Assembly: GCA_963643225.1 (NCBI GenBank)
Contig: CAVIIX010000008.1
Location: 43,905 to 107,904, forward strand
DNA from: UBA1258 sp963643225
Lineage (GTDB): Bacteria; Bacillota; Clostridia; Lachnospirales; Lachnospiraceae
Direction of reading: 5' to 3'
Length of the DNA stretch: 64,000 nucleotides
This document shows positions 8,654 through 17,998 of the stretch, in pieces (position 1 is the stretch's first letter; each line of letters opens with the position of its first letter). The notes below the pieces were generated by a model that worked only from the letters and a program-made list of their open reading frames with translations, ran no database searches and had not been told where the DNA came from. Both the position numbers and the translations under genes were made by a program.

Positions 8654-9841
8654 TCAGTCTTTTGAAATCCACTTTCCGCGCTTTGATACTACGTCGAAAA
8701 TAACTGCTGCAAGTAATACAAGACCCTTTACGACCTTCTGCATGTTCTGATCAACGCCCATAAGTGACATACCAAGGTTAATAACACCCATAAGTACCGC
8801 ACCTACGATAACTCCCGGAACGGTTCCGATACCGCCGTAAGCCGAAGCACCGCCTATGAAGCAGGAACCGATTGCGTCCATTTCATAATTCTGGCCGTAT
8901 GTGGGCTGAGCTGAAGTAAGACGGGCAATTGTTACCATACCTGCAAGAGCTGCAAGGAAGCCCATATTGGTGTATGCAAGGAAATATACCTTGTTTGTGT
9001 CAATACCCGAAAGCTTTGTAGCCTTTTCGTTGCCGCCTACTGCATAGAAGGCACGGCCTACAGTTGTGTTAGAGGTAATGTAGTGATATACGATGATAAC
9101 TAAAATTACCCAGATTAAAACTGTTGGAATACCCTTATGCTGTGCAAGTCTGAATGCAAAAGCAACGATTACTGCTGCAATTAAAATTGTTTTAATTAAG
9201 AAGGAGGTCTTTGACTCAACCTCATAATTTTTCTTGATCTTTGTGTTTCTTGTTTTAACCTGGCTTGCAGCAAAAATCAGTGCTGCAGCAATACCTGCGA
9301 TTAAACAGGTGCCGTTTATGCTGCCAAAATTAAAGATGTCCGGAATAAAGCAGTTAGCGCCACCGCCGAAAAGCTTTACAAACTGTGTGCAATCCTTAAT
9401 TGAAACGGTTAAACCGTTAAGTACTACGTTACTTAAGCCCCTAAATGCAAGCATGCCTGCCAGCGTTACGATAAAGGGAGGTATTCTGACATAAGCAATC
9501 CAGAAAGCCTGGAAGGCACCGATTGCTGTACCTACCAAAAGCATCACGAGTATTGAAACATACATGTTAACGCCTGCTTCTGCCATAAGCTTTGCGCCTA
9601 AAGCACCTACAAAGCACACAACGGAGCCTACCGAAAGGTCTATGTTACCGCCTGTAAGGATGCATAACAGCATACCGGTTGATAAAATAAATACGTAAGC
9701 GTTTTGAGAAATTAAGCTCGAAACGTTCATGGGAAGGAGGATGGAACCTCCTGTTGTTATTGTGAAAAGTAAAAGTACCAGCACAAGGACAATTATCATT
9801 GTGTACTTTTTAATAAAAGCCAAAACATTTGAATTTTTCAT
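8654..9841 (-). CDS. Sugar ABC transporter permease, MmsB/GguB type
   Basis: A 395-residue CUT2-family (ribose/xylose type) permease with about ten membrane segments. Recognisable conserved stretches are GGNIDLSVGSVVCFVGALGA near residue 65 and GVIVGAVLMGVINLGMSL near the C terminus. It would form the membrane channel for monosaccharides delivered by the ChvE-like protein at 11452 and powered by the ATPase at 9853. It starts 11 bp after the ATPase stop with a clear ribosome binding site, and a strong terminator follows. The likely substrate class is pentoses or galactose-like aldoses, from family knowledge only. Confidence 0.93.
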   Translation of the reverse strand: MKNSNVLAFIKKYTMIIVLVLVLLLFTITTGGSILLPMNVSSLISQNAYVFILSTGMLLCILTGGNIDLSVGSVVCFVGALGAKLMAEAGVNMYVSILVMLLVGTAIGAFQAFWIAYVRIPPFIVTLAGMLAFRGLSNVVLNGLTVSIKDCTQFVKLFGGGANCFIPDIFNFGSINGTCLIAGIAAALIFAASQVKTRNTKIKKNYEVESKTSFLIKTILIAAVIVAFAFRLAQHKGIPTVLIWVILVIIVYHYITSNTTVGRAFYAVGGNEKATKLSGIDTNKVYFLAYTNMGFLAALAGMVTIARLTSAQPTYGQNYEMDAIGSCFIGGASAYGGIGTVPGVIVGAVLMGVINLGMSLMGVDQNMQKVVKGLVLLAAVIFDVVSKRGKWISKD

Positions 9842-9852
9842 ATCCGTTCCTC

Positions 9853-11379
9853 CTAGCCTGCCTTAATAATATGAGACATGATGGATTCCTGTGTGGCATC
9901 CTTTGCCTCAAGCTCGGCCACTATTTTGCCTTCGTTCATTACGTAAATCCTGTCACACATACCCAGTATTTCAGGCATTTCCGAAGAAATCATGATAACG
10001 GATTTTCCTTCAGCCACAAGCTGATTCATAATGCAGTAAATTTCATATTTGGCGCCCACGTCGATACCGCGGGTGGGTTCGTCAAGGATAAGCACATCGG
10101 GATTTGCAAACATCCACTTTGCCAAAAGAACCTTCTGCATGTTACCGCCGCTTAAATTTCCAACGTTTTGTTCAACGCTTGGACATTTGGTGGAAAGCTT
10201 CTGTCTGTATTCTTCTGCAACTGCATATTCCTTATCCCTGTCAATAACTTTTCCCTTGCACACGCCTGATAAATTGGCAAGGGTTGTGTTTATCTTAATG
10301 GAGTTTGAAAGAATAAGTCCGTTACCCTTTCTGTCTTCCGTTACATAAGCAAGCTTGTGGGCAATTGCGGAAGCAACGTTTTCCATTTGTACCCTTTCAC
10401 CGTCTATGTAGGTTTCTCCGGAAATCTTATCGCCGTAGCTCTTTCCGAAAACAGACATTGCAAGCTCTGTTCTGCCGGCCCCCATAAGACCGGATATACC
10501 TACGATTTCACCCCTTCGCACATTGATATTTACGTTGTCTACAACCTTTCTTTCGCTGTAAATTGGGTGATAAGCGGTCCAGTTTTTAATTTCAAATTTC
10601 ACATCTCCGATTTTTGATTCACGCTTGGGAAAACGGTCCGAAATGTCTCGTCCCACCATTCCCTTAATGATGCGTGCCTCGGAAATATCGTCCGTTGCCT
10701 TGTCAAGAGTTTCGATTGTGCAGCCGTCTCTTATGACGGTAATCTTGTCTGCAACGTACGACACCTCATTAAGCTTGTGAGAGATTATTATTGATGTCAA
10801 GCCATCCTTTTTGAATTTCAAAAGAAGATCGAGTAATGCCTTTGAATCTTCTTCATTGAGGGAAGCGGTAGGCTCGTCCAAAATTAAAAGTCTTGCATTT
10901 TTTGCAAGTGCCTTTGCAATTTCCACAAGCTGCTGCTTACCTACACCTATATCCTTAATTAAAACCTGAGGCTGCTCCTTAAGACCTACCATTTCAAGGT
11001 ATTTTGCAGCCAGGTCATTGGTTTCGTTCCAATCGATTCTGAATTTAGAACCTCTTTCATTGCCAAGAAACATATTCTCGGCGATTGTCATATAAGGTAC
11101 CAGTGCAAGCTCCTGATGGATAATTACTATACCCTTTGCTTCGCTGTCCTTAATTGTGTTAAATTTACAAACCTCACCGTCATAAACGATGTCTCCTTCG
11201 TAGCTGCCGAAAGGATAAATACCGCTTAAGACATTCATCAGGGTAGATTTGCCTGCACCGTTCTCGCCCACCAGTGCATGTATTTCACCTTCTTCTACCT
11301 GAAGATTAACATTATCAAGTGCTTTAACACCCGGGAAGTTTTTGGTTATGCTTTTCATTTCAAGTATATTCTTAGCCAC
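9853..11379 (-). CDS. Sugar ABC transporter ATPase with two nucleotide-binding domains, MmsA/GguA type
   Basis: A 508-residue tandem ATPase of the CUT2 sugar importers. The first domain has Walker A VGENGAGKST near residue 40 and Walker B LLILDEPTASL. The second has the degenerate P-loop GLMGAGRTE normal for this family, signature LSGGNMQKV and Walker B VLILDEPTRGID. It couples ATP hydrolysis to import through the permease at 8654. It follows the binding-protein gene after a 72-bp gap carrying a stable hairpin. Confidence 0.95.
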   Translation of the reverse strand: MAKNILEMKSITKNFPGVKALDNVNLQVEEGEIHALVGENGAGKSTLMNVLSGIYPFGSYEGDIVYDGEVCKFNTIKDSEAKGIVIIHQELALVPYMTIAENMFLGNERGSKFRIDWNETNDLAAKYLEMVGLKEQPQVLIKDIGVGKQQLVEIAKALAKNARLLILDEPTASLNEEDSKALLDLLLKFKKDGLTSIIISHKLNEVSYVADKITVIRDGCTIETLDKATDDISEARIIKGMVGRDISDRFPKRESKIGDVKFEIKNWTAYHPIYSERKVVDNVNINVRRGEIVGISGLMGAGRTELAMSVFGKSYGDKISGETYIDGERVQMENVASAIAHKLAYVTEDRKGNGLILSNSIKINTTLANLSGVCKGKVIDRDKEYAVAEEYRQKLSTKCPSVEQNVGNLSGGNMQKVLLAKWMFANPDVLILDEPTRGIDVGAKYEIYCIMNQLVAEGKSVIMISSEMPEILGMCDRIYVMNEGKIVAELEAKDATQESIMSHIIKAG

Positions 11380-11412
11380 TTTAGTTCCTCCCTTGATTTC
11401 CTATCAAGAATT

Positions 11413-11435
11413 GCAGGCGGGCAGAGCCCGCCTGC
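11413..11435 (-). other. Intercistronic hairpin between binding-protein and ATPase genes
   Basis: The perfect stem GCAGGCGGGC/GCCCGCCTGC has a 3-nt loop and no following T-tract on the minus strand. Hairpins here in importer operons commonly protect the binding-protein mRNA, so that it is made in excess over the membrane parts. That role is inferred. Confidence 0.7.
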
Positions 11436-11451
11436 GAATGATTTCTTATTC

Positions 11452-12513
11452 TTACTTAAGCTGGTCTTCTGTGTAATAACCGGAGTCGATAAGTAATTCC
11501 TTGTAGTTGTTGGCATCTGCAAATACGGGCTCGCAAAGGTATGAAGGAATAACGCCTGTGCCGTTGTCGTATGTGGATGTATCGTTAACAGGTGCTGTGC
11601 CACCCTTTAAGATAGCGTCAACCATTTCAACTGTCTTTGAAGCAAGTGTACGTGTATCCTTGAAGATAGACATTGACTGCTTGCCTGCAAGCATGTTCTT
11701 AACGTTTGCTACGTCACAGTCCTGGCCTGTGATGATGGGCCAGCTACCGGTGTAGTTAGCTTCAAGAGCGTTTGTAACGCCTAGTGCTGTAGAGTCGTTT
11801 GAAGCAAGAACTGCGTCAAGCTGTGTTCCGTCTGCATAGTTAGCTGAAATAATGGCATCAAATCTGTTCTGTGCAGATTCTGTTGACCAGTTAGCTGTAG
11901 CAACTGTATCAAAGTCAATCTGACCTGACTTAACTACTAACTGACCGTTGTCGATGTACTTCTGAAGAACATCTATAGCGCCGCCGTAGAAATATCTTGC
12001 GTTGTTGTCGCCGGGGTCACCTGTGATGATTTCTAAATTGAAGGGGCCTGCGCCTGAAGCAAGACCTAACTGCTCTTCAATGTACTGACCCTGCTTTGTA
12101 CCAACCATGTAGTTATCAAATGTTGCATAATAAGAAACAGCATCTGAGTTCATGATTAAACGGTCATAAGCGATAACGGGAATGTCTTTTTCTTTTGCCT
12201 GATCGAGAACTGTTCCAAGTGAATCACCGTCGATTGAAGCGATAACTAAAAGCTTGCAGCCTGAGTTAATCATGTTTTCAATCTGTGAAACCTGAGTAGC
12301 GATGTCGTTGGATGCGTACTGAAGGTCTACCGAGTAGCCTGCTGCCTTAAGCTGTTCTTCCATGTTGGAACCGTCCTGATTCCATCTCTGTAAGTCCTTT
12401 GTAGGCATTGCAACACCAACCTTAGTGCCGCCCGATGATGCTGAACCACAGCCTGCCAGTAAAGAAGCAGCCATTGTTGCAGCGAGGATAATGCTTAAAA
12501 GTTTTTTCTTCAT
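11452..12513 (-). CDS. Sugar-binding lipoprotein of the ABC importer (ChvE-like)
   Basis: A roughly 353-residue extracellular lipoprotein: signal MKKKLLSIILAATMAASLLAGC with lipobox LLAGC, then a periplasmic-binding-protein type I fold. It resembles the multiple-monosaccharide-binding ChvE group (motifs IAYDRLI, FDNYMVG, ASNDSTALG, ITGQDCDV). It captures monosaccharides and hands them to the 9853/8654 importer. An ATG lies 15 nt further upstream, but it sits inside GGGAGG, which is the ribosome binding site of the chosen start, so I start at 12513. An upstream terminator separates it from the sensor operon, so it probably has its own promoter under control of the two-component system. Confidence 0.93.
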   Translation of the reverse strand: MKKKLLSIILAATMAASLLAGCGSASSGGTKVGVAMPTKDLQRWNQDGSNMEEQLKAAGYSVDLQYASNDIATQVSQIENMINSGCKLLVIASIDGDSLGTVLDQAKEKDIPVIAYDRLIMNSDAVSYYATFDNYMVGTKQGQYIEEQLGLASGAGPFNLEIITGDPGDNNARYFYGGAIDVLQKYIDNGQLVVKSGQIDFDTVATANWSTESAQNRFDAIISANYADGTQLDAVLASNDSTALGVTNALEANYTGSWPIITGQDCDVANVKNMLAGKQSMSIFKDTRTLASKTVEMVDAILKGGTAPVNDTSTYDNGTGVIPSYLCEPVFADANNYKELLIDSGYYTEDQLK

Positions 12514-12619
12514 GATTTTTCCTCCCAATATGGTGTTTTTTTGTTACACTCACAATATATCAGAATTAACGGGGAATTAATTTCTGCTCTTCTTTACTAT
12601 TTTTTGTGCATTTATGGGT

Positions 12620-12660
12620 AAAAAATCACCCGAGGGTAATTTTTTGTAATCCCCCGGGTG
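12620..12660 (-). terminator. Intrinsic terminator of the sugar-sensor operon
   Basis: On the minus strand the arms CACCCGGGGG and CCCTCGGGTG enclose an AT-rich loop, followed by ATTTTTT. It lies about 50 nt past the stop of the gene at 12713. It separates the sensor operon from the importer operon. Confidence 0.8.
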
Positions 12661-12712
12661 TGGTTCAATTTTTTACCATTAACTTTTCGGCAAAAGAAAA
12701 TGCGTACTGTTA

Positions 12713-13759
12713 TCAGGGCATCTTCTCTGGAGCGTTTAAATAAACGTCCTCTTTTAAATGAAAGCCTGAATTTATAATTACTTCGTTCATGTTTTCGGCA
12801 GTAACCGCAACAGGTTCAAGGCCGATGTAGGCAATATCGTAGGTGCCGTCGTTTATGACGGTTACGTCGTCCCCTTTAAGAGCCTCGCCCTTAGCAAGGG
12901 AAACTGCGCATTCCGCCGCTCTCTTTGCAAGCTTTTCAACCGGCTTATAAACCGTCATAATCTGGGTGCCTTCCACAATTCGCTGGCAGGCTTCCAAATC
13001 TGCATCCTGTCCCACCACCAGTATATCACCTGCAAGTCGTGTCTCTGCAAGAGCCGTAATTACCTGTCCCGCAAGATTGTCGTTACCGCACATAATGGCG
13101 TCCACATCCTGCACGACACTTCCGTTTTTGTATACGTAGTCGGCAGCAATCTCTGCCTTCCAGCCGTCACAGTGTATTAAATCAACTATTGTCATTTTGT
13201 TCTGACTGCATACACTCTCGAAGCCTCTTTCAACCAAAAGCACGTTATTATCAAGAGGCGAGCCTCCAAGCATCAAAACCTTACCGCCAGAAGCCCCGTT
13301 TTCTGCCAGTGCCTCTGCCATAAGAGTTCCTACCTTTTCGTTATCAAAGGTAATGTATAAATCCGCATCGGAATTTGTGACGAGTCTGTCATAGGCAACA
13401 ATTTTTATGCCTGCATTCTTTGCCCTTTCAACGGTTTCCTTAAGTGATGCAGAATCGATACACACAATTACTATTACATCCACGCCCTTCTTTATAAAAT
13501 ATTCGATCTGTTCCTTCTGCTTTTCCACATCACCGTTTGCATTCTGCACGTTAACATTGGCACCAAGCTCCTTGGCGGTGGATACAAATACGTCCCTGTC
13601 TCTCTGCCACCTTTCTATTACAAAGGAATCAAAGCTCATGGCAATCTCAATTTTGTTTTCTTCATTATTGTCCTTAGTGTCTGCTTCGTTTTCTTTTGCA
13701 GCACAGGCCGGCAAAAGAAAAAGCATAAAAAGGCACAGGCGCAACAATTTCTTCTTCAT
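12713..13759 (-). CDS. Sugar-binding lipoprotein, XylF-like, probable accessory sensor
   Basis: A 348-residue lipoprotein (signal peptide, lipobox LLPAC, Cys at residue 19) with a type I periplasmic-binding fold resembling the xylose-binding XylF group (SFDSFVIERWQRD, AYDRLVTNSDAD, FDNEKVGTLMA, CGNDNLAGQVI, GQDADLEAC). It is the last gene of the kinase-regulator operon rather than part of the importer operon. It starts immediately after the regulator stop (TAA-ATG). In clostridial XylFII-LytS-YesN systems a binding protein of this kind presents the sugar to the kinase. A receptor role here is inferred from that and the position. Confidence 0.85.
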   Translation of the reverse strand: MKKKLLRLCLFMLFLLPACAAKENEADTKDNNEENKIEIAMSFDSFVIERWQRDRDVFVSTAKELGANVNVQNANGDVEKQKEQIEYFIKKGVDVIVIVCIDSASLKETVERAKNAGIKIVAYDRLVTNSDADLYITFDNEKVGTLMAEALAENGASGGKVLMLGGSPLDNNVLLVERGFESVCSQNKMTIVDLIHCDGWKAEIAADYVYKNGSVVQDVDAIMCGNDNLAGQVITALAETRLAGDILVVGQDADLEACQRIVEGTQIMTVYKPVEKLAKRAAECAVSLAKGEALKGDDVTVINDGTYDIAYIGLEPVAVTAENMNEVIINSGFHLKEDVYLNAPEKMP

Positions 13760-15343
13760 TTATTTACCCTCCCTGTATTCTGTCGGGGTGACACCCACGT
13801 TTTTCTTAAAGGACTTGCTGAAATAGTTAGGGTCCTGCCAGCCTGAAAGCTGACAGATTTCCTTCATGGAATAGGAGGTTGTGCTTAAAAGTGACTTGGC
13901 CTTTTCAATTCTTAAAGCCGTTAAATAGTCGATAAAGTTTTCTCCCGTGCTGTCCTTAAAAATTTTGCTCAAATAATAAGAGCTTATATTTACAGCCATG
14001 GAAACATCCTCAAGGGTAATGTTTTTTGTAAAATTTTTGTTTATATATTCTTTTGCAGCCTCAATTACGCCCTGTCCGGATTCTTCCTTTTTAGTGGAAA
14101 TGTTGATACAGGAAGTGACGATTTTTTCTTTAAACCAGTCCCACAAGCCTTCCATCGTGAGAATAGACATAACATTAGGAAGATAGTCGTGGCGGTCACT
14201 GAAATTATAGGTCATGCCGCCGCTTTCGTAGGCAAGGCGCTCGGCCCAAAGGGCAAATTCAAGGACCTTTAACCTGGCATCCATTATGTCTCTTGTTTTA
14301 AGCCACTCAAAATAATCACTTGCAGCGCTGACAGCGGCGTCGGTTCTTCCCTTTTCGATTTCATCAAAAAGTCTTTGTTCAAGCGCCACCGGATAATCTC
14401 TTGTATAAGCACATCCTATAGGCAGATCGTCTGCATGGGCAATGGTGTTTGTGGTAATAACAAGGGCATTTACAGCTTCCCTGTAGGAGGTGTCCATCTT
14501 CTTAAGCTCGTTAACTCTTCCAATACCGATTCTGAAGGCAATGTCCGTTTTAAAAGAAAGCTTGTGAATTAAATCCCTTGCCCTTTGTATAATGTCAACA
14601 CGGGTGGCATAGTCGATTTCAGGGCAGTTAACCGGCACTAAAACCGCAATTTTATTGCCCATAACGGAGCCCACAAATGCGTCAAAATAAAGCTTTAAAT
14701 ATTCTCTTATTTCTTTATAATTCTGCAAAAGCTTTACACCTGAGCCCACAGCATTTGTCATGTGGTTACCTTCTTTTGCATCGCCGGATACTAAAACCAT
14801 CATGTATGCGTATTCTGCTTCTATCTCCAGCATGTTTTTATAATTTTCGATATCTTCATCGAAATATTCGTGAAACAAAATATTGTAAATCAAACCATTT
14901 TCAAGAATTGGCACAACCGTTTCAAGCTTTTCTTTAATTAATAGGTCCCTGGAGCGGCGGTTTTTTTCTTCCGTCACCCTTGCCATGGCGCTGTTTATAG
15001 CAGCTATCATTTTGTTTCTGTCCATAGGCTTTGTGATGTATTCAATTGCTCCAAGTTTTATTGCTTCCTTGGCATAGTCGAATTTATCGTAGGCGCTCAT
15101 GACGATGAAAACCACTGAATCGTTGGTCTTCCTGATTTCCTTCATGGCATCGATACCGTTAATGCCCGGCATCTGAATGTCCATAATTGCTATATCAGGG
15201 CGGAAGCGCTCTGCAAGCTCGATTACGTTTCGACCGGTTTTTGCATATTCAATTCTGCAATCGTCTCCGTATTCCTTTTGAATGATGAATTTTAAGGAAT
15301 CGATTACTATTCCTTCATCATCCGCAAGCATTATTTTATACAT
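13760..15343 (-). CDS. YesN-type response regulator with AraC DNA-binding domain
   Basis: A 527-residue response regulator. The N-terminal receiver domain (about 1-125) has phospho-acceptor Asp55 in IMDIQMPG and acidic DDE at 8-10. A long central region (about 130-410) is typical of YesN-type proteins. The C-terminal AraC/XylS double helix-turn-helix (about 425-525) shows ISSYYLSKIFKDSTGENF and GWQDPNYFSKSFKKNVG. It is expected to activate the neighbouring importer genes when phosphorylated by the kinase at 15336. The genes overlap by 8 bp. Confidence 0.95.
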   Translation of the reverse strand: MYKIMLADDEGIVIDSLKFIIQKEYGDDCRIEYAKTGRNVIELAERFRPDIAIMDIQMPGINGIDAMKEIRKTNDSVVFIVMSAYDKFDYAKEAIKLGAIEYITKPMDRNKMIAAINSAMARVTEEKNRRSRDLLIKEKLETVVPILENGLIYNILFHEYFDEDIENYKNMLEIEAEYAYMMVLVSGDAKEGNHMTNAVGSGVKLLQNYKEIREYLKLYFDAFVGSVMGNKIAVLVPVNCPEIDYATRVDIIQRARDLIHKLSFKTDIAFRIGIGRVNELKKMDTSYREAVNALVITTNTIAHADDLPIGCAYTRDYPVALEQRLFDEIEKGRTDAAVSAASDYFEWLKTRDIMDARLKVLEFALWAERLAYESGGMTYNFSDRHDYLPNVMSILTMEGLWDWFKEKIVTSCINISTKKEESGQGVIEAAKEYINKNFTKNITLEDVSMAVNISSYYLSKIFKDSTGENFIDYLTALRIEKAKSLLSTTSYSMKEICQLSGWQDPNYFSKSFKKNVGVTPTEYREGK

Positions 15344-16826
15344 CGCCTTCCTCCCCTTCCTTTATATTAAGAAAAATTGTAAATTTAGAGCCCTTATCTT
15401 TTCCTTCGCTTTCAATTTTAAGCACATCCTCAAGGCCTGTGAAGAGCTTAAGTCTTGCCACAACATTGTCCATACCGATGCCGTTTGAAGCTTGCTTTTC
15501 CTGCCTTAAATTTTTACCTGTGCGCAAGGCTTCCATGGTTTCTGCGTCCATACCGATACCATTATCCTCAATACTGATGCAGGCGGTATCATTGGTTCTA
15601 AAGACCTTCATTTTAATTTTGCCTTCACCCATCATTTCCCTTATGCCGTGATTTACACAGTTTTCGATAATAGGCTGTAAAATCATGCTGGGCATTGGAA
15701 CTGATAAAAGAGTTGCATCGATTTCCTTTTCGTAATGGATTTCTCCTGAAAATCTTACGTTTAATATGTAGATATAATTGTCTATAAGCTCAAGCTCCTC
15801 GCCCACCGTTACTGTTTTTGAGCCTTTTTTTACGTTATATCTGAAAAATTCCGCCATTACCTGAACGTATTCATAGGTCTTATCGGCGCCCTCCATCATG
15901 GCAAGCTGGGCTCCTGCATTAAGGGTGTTAAATAGGAAGTGCGGATTAATCTGAGCCTGAAGGTATTTAAGCTGTGCATCCTTAAGATGGGTCTCCATCA
16001 TCAGTTCTTTTTCTCTTAGTTTCTTTTCAACCTCAGCGCTTTCACGCATTTTTTCAATATATTCCTGAATGCTGACAACCATCTGGTTAAAGGCCTTTGT
16101 TACGACTCCGACTTCATCCTCTGATTCAACCGGTAGCGGCTCTATATTAAAGTTACCCCTCGCAACCTCATCGGCATTTACCGTTAAGGATTTTAAGGGT
16201 CTTGTAAGCTCTGCCGTAAGTCTCATTATCAAGAGAGCGTTGATTATTATTACCACAATCATAATCAGATTACCGGCAGTTTCAAAGAGCCTGAAGGCCG
16301 TTAACATCTCCCGGTAATTTTCCGTATTTTCCTTAAACTGCTCGTTATTAAGAGAATAAATATAGGTATTTATATAGTCATAAATTTTTGATGCCTCTTC
16401 ATAATGGCTTCTGTATTTTTCAACGTTTCTTCCTCGCTTTCCTTCAATGGTATCCTCTACCTCTTTAAGGTATTCTTCGCTCATGTTTTTAATGAAGCGT
16501 TCCATTCGTCCCTTTACACTTAGCGTAACCGTTTCTTCAAGGTTCTCAACCATATTGGAATAGTCACCTGCGCTTCTGTAATAATTTTCAAGAGAGTCGC
16601 TTGTCTTTGTGTTAAGGTATTCAATCATTGAATCCTGCACGTTCTTTAAAGAAACTGACAATTCATTTAACTGAAGGTTTACCTGATAAACCGTATCGAT
16701 TTTATCAGACATGTTGTTAATACCTGTCAAAAGCACAATGTTAATGGCAAATACTATCAGGTTTACGCCAAGGGAAATGCCCGTCATCTTTAACTGAAGG
16801 GACATGTTTTTGATTTTAGTTTTCAT
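15336..16826 (-). CDS. YesM/LytS-type sensor histidine kinase
   Basis: A 496-residue membrane kinase. Membrane helices at about 13-35 and 184-204 bracket a roughly 150-residue helical extracellular domain. A HAMP domain (about 205-257) and a coiled coil follow. The His_kinase domain has His296 in QINPHFLFN, and the C-terminal ATPase domain has N-box IIENCVNHGI and G-box DNGIGM. The outer domain is not a recognisable sugar-binding fold, so it may read ligand through the two separate binding proteins flanking it. It overlaps the regulator by 8 bp and the upstream binding protein by 11 bp. Confidence 0.95.
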   Translation of the reverse strand: MKTKIKNMSLQLKMTGISLGVNLIVFAINIVLLTGINNMSDKIDTVYQVNLQLNELSVSLKNVQDSMIEYLNTKTSDSLENYYRSAGDYSNMVENLEETVTLSVKGRMERFIKNMSEEYLKEVEDTIEGKRGRNVEKYRSHYEEASKIYDYINTYIYSLNNEQFKENTENYREMLTAFRLFETAGNLIMIVVIIINALLIMRLTAELTRPLKSLTVNADEVARGNFNIEPLPVESEDEVGVVTKAFNQMVVSIQEYIEKMRESAEVEKKLREKELMMETHLKDAQLKYLQAQINPHFLFNTLNAGAQLAMMEGADKTYEYVQVMAEFFRYNVKKGSKTVTVGEELELIDNYIYILNVRFSGEIHYEKEIDATLLSVPMPSMILQPIIENCVNHGIREMMGEGKIKMKVFRTNDTACISIEDNGIGMDAETMEALRTGKNLRQEKQASNGIGMDNVVARLKLFTGLEDVLKIESEGKDKGSKFTIFLNIKEGEEGDV

Positions 16827-17883
16827 CCTTCATGTCCTCCATATATTCAGCCACGTTATCTTTATTGATGACGAAAATATCTCCGGTAAAATACTGGCTG
16901 GTGTTGCCGAATTCATAATATTCGCTTAAAGCATCAATACAGTATTTTCCAAGCTTATAAGTGTCCAAAGAAACCGTTGCATATAAAACATTTCTTTTAA
17001 TACCCTTTAATACTGCTTCAGAATCGTAATAGCCTAAAATATTCACGCTTCCTACAGCATTTATATCTACGACTGTCTGGTAGACACTGGTGGTGTCGAT
17101 TTCATCAAGACACACCACGATATCCGGCATTTTGCTCTTACTGCCTAAAAAAATGCTTCTCACAGATTCTTCAACAGAAAAGTTATTGGTAGAATCAATT
17201 GCCACAAGAGACACCTCTATACGAGGGTGTGCCCCGGGATTATTTTCATTTTCTTCTTCAATCGCTTCCTGGATTGCGGCATAGAGAATGTTCTGTCCCG
17301 AGTCCTCAGCATTGGCGGAAGCCAAAATGCACACCTTAATTGAACTGTCGGAAAAGATCTTTTCGTTTACCATTTTTACAATTAAATTGCCGTATTCCCT
17401 GCCCAGGTTATAGTTTCCGATTCCTACAAAAGAAAGTCTGTCAGAATGAGTACAGTCACCGTAAACCGTTACAACAGGAATGCTTCTTTCTGCAGCTTTA
17501 TTAATAAGCTCAGTCATTTCATCGCTTTCGTTGGCATACACGATAATACCGTCCACCCTTGATGCAATGGCGATTTCCATAAGCTCATATTGAGTAAAGT
17601 CTTTGGATAGATTTTCAGAAATCATATCTACGTATGCATTTTTCTTAAGCCCCTCTTCAAAAGAGGCCTTGTAGATAGACTGCCAGAAGGAAGATTCCGT
17701 ATCGTCCGTAATAAAGGCATAGTACCGCTCATATTCGCTAGTTGCATCAGTAGTACCCAGACGATTGCTGAAATTAATAAAAATGAAAATCAAAATGACA
17801 GAGAGCGCCACAAGTGCTCCCGTAATAATCCATATAATGAAAGAACTGCTTTTTATGTTTTTTTCTTTCATCCATACCCCCAT
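16816..17883 (-). CDS. Membrane-anchored sugar-binding protein (RbsB-like), probable sensor partner of the kinase
   Basis: A 355-residue protein with one N-terminal uncleaved-looking membrane helix (about residues 15-35) and no lipobox, followed by an extracellular type I periplasmic-binding domain related to RbsB-like proteins. As first gene of the operon, overlapping the kinase gene by 11 bp, it is best explained as a ligand-binding co-receptor rather than a transport protein. The start is ATG at 17883, 8 nt after AGGAGG. An out-of-frame ATG lies just upstream. The ligand is unknown. Confidence 0.85.
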   Translation of the reverse strand: MGVWMKEKNIKSSSFIIWIITGALVALSVILIFIFINFSNRLGTTDATSEYERYYAFITDDTESSFWQSIYKASFEEGLKKNAYVDMISENLSKDFTQYELMEIAIASRVDGIIVYANESDEMTELINKAAERSIPVVTVYGDCTHSDRLSFVGIGNYNLGREYGNLIVKMVNEKIFSDSSIKVCILASANAEDSGQNILYAAIQEAIEEENENNPGAHPRIEVSLVAIDSTNNFSVEESVRSIFLGSKSKMPDIVVCLDEIDTTSVYQTVVDINAVGSVNILGYYDSEAVLKGIKRNVLYATVSLDTYKLGKYCIDALSEYYEFGNTSQYFTGDIFVINKDNVAEYMEDMKDEN

Positions 17884-17898
17884 TCATCCCACCTCCTC

Positions 17899-17927
17899 AT
17901 TATAGAAGCATCCTTAAAATAAATCAA
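17899..17927 (-). promoter_or_regulatory. Possible promoter of the sugar-sensor operon
   Basis: TTGATT and TATAAT are 17 bp apart on the minus strand. However, the -10 box touches the ribosome binding site GAGGAGGTGGG, so a start 6-7 nt downstream would cut off much of it. Either the transcript is nearly leaderless or the true promoter lies elsewhere. Confidence 0.45.
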
Positions 17928-17939
17928 ATTACTTGTAAC

Positions 17940-17968
17940 TTGATATTTGATATAAAGTTTTATATACT
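17940..17968 (+). promoter_or_regulatory. Promoter of the ECF S-component gene
   Basis: TTGATA (17940-17945) and TATACT (17963-17968) are separated by 17 bp, about 31 nt before the start codon. The -35 boxes of this and the divergent sensor-operon promoter are only 12 bp apart. Confidence 0.8.
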
Positions 17969-17998
17969 AGTGATGAAAAAATTTTAAGGAGAAAAATA

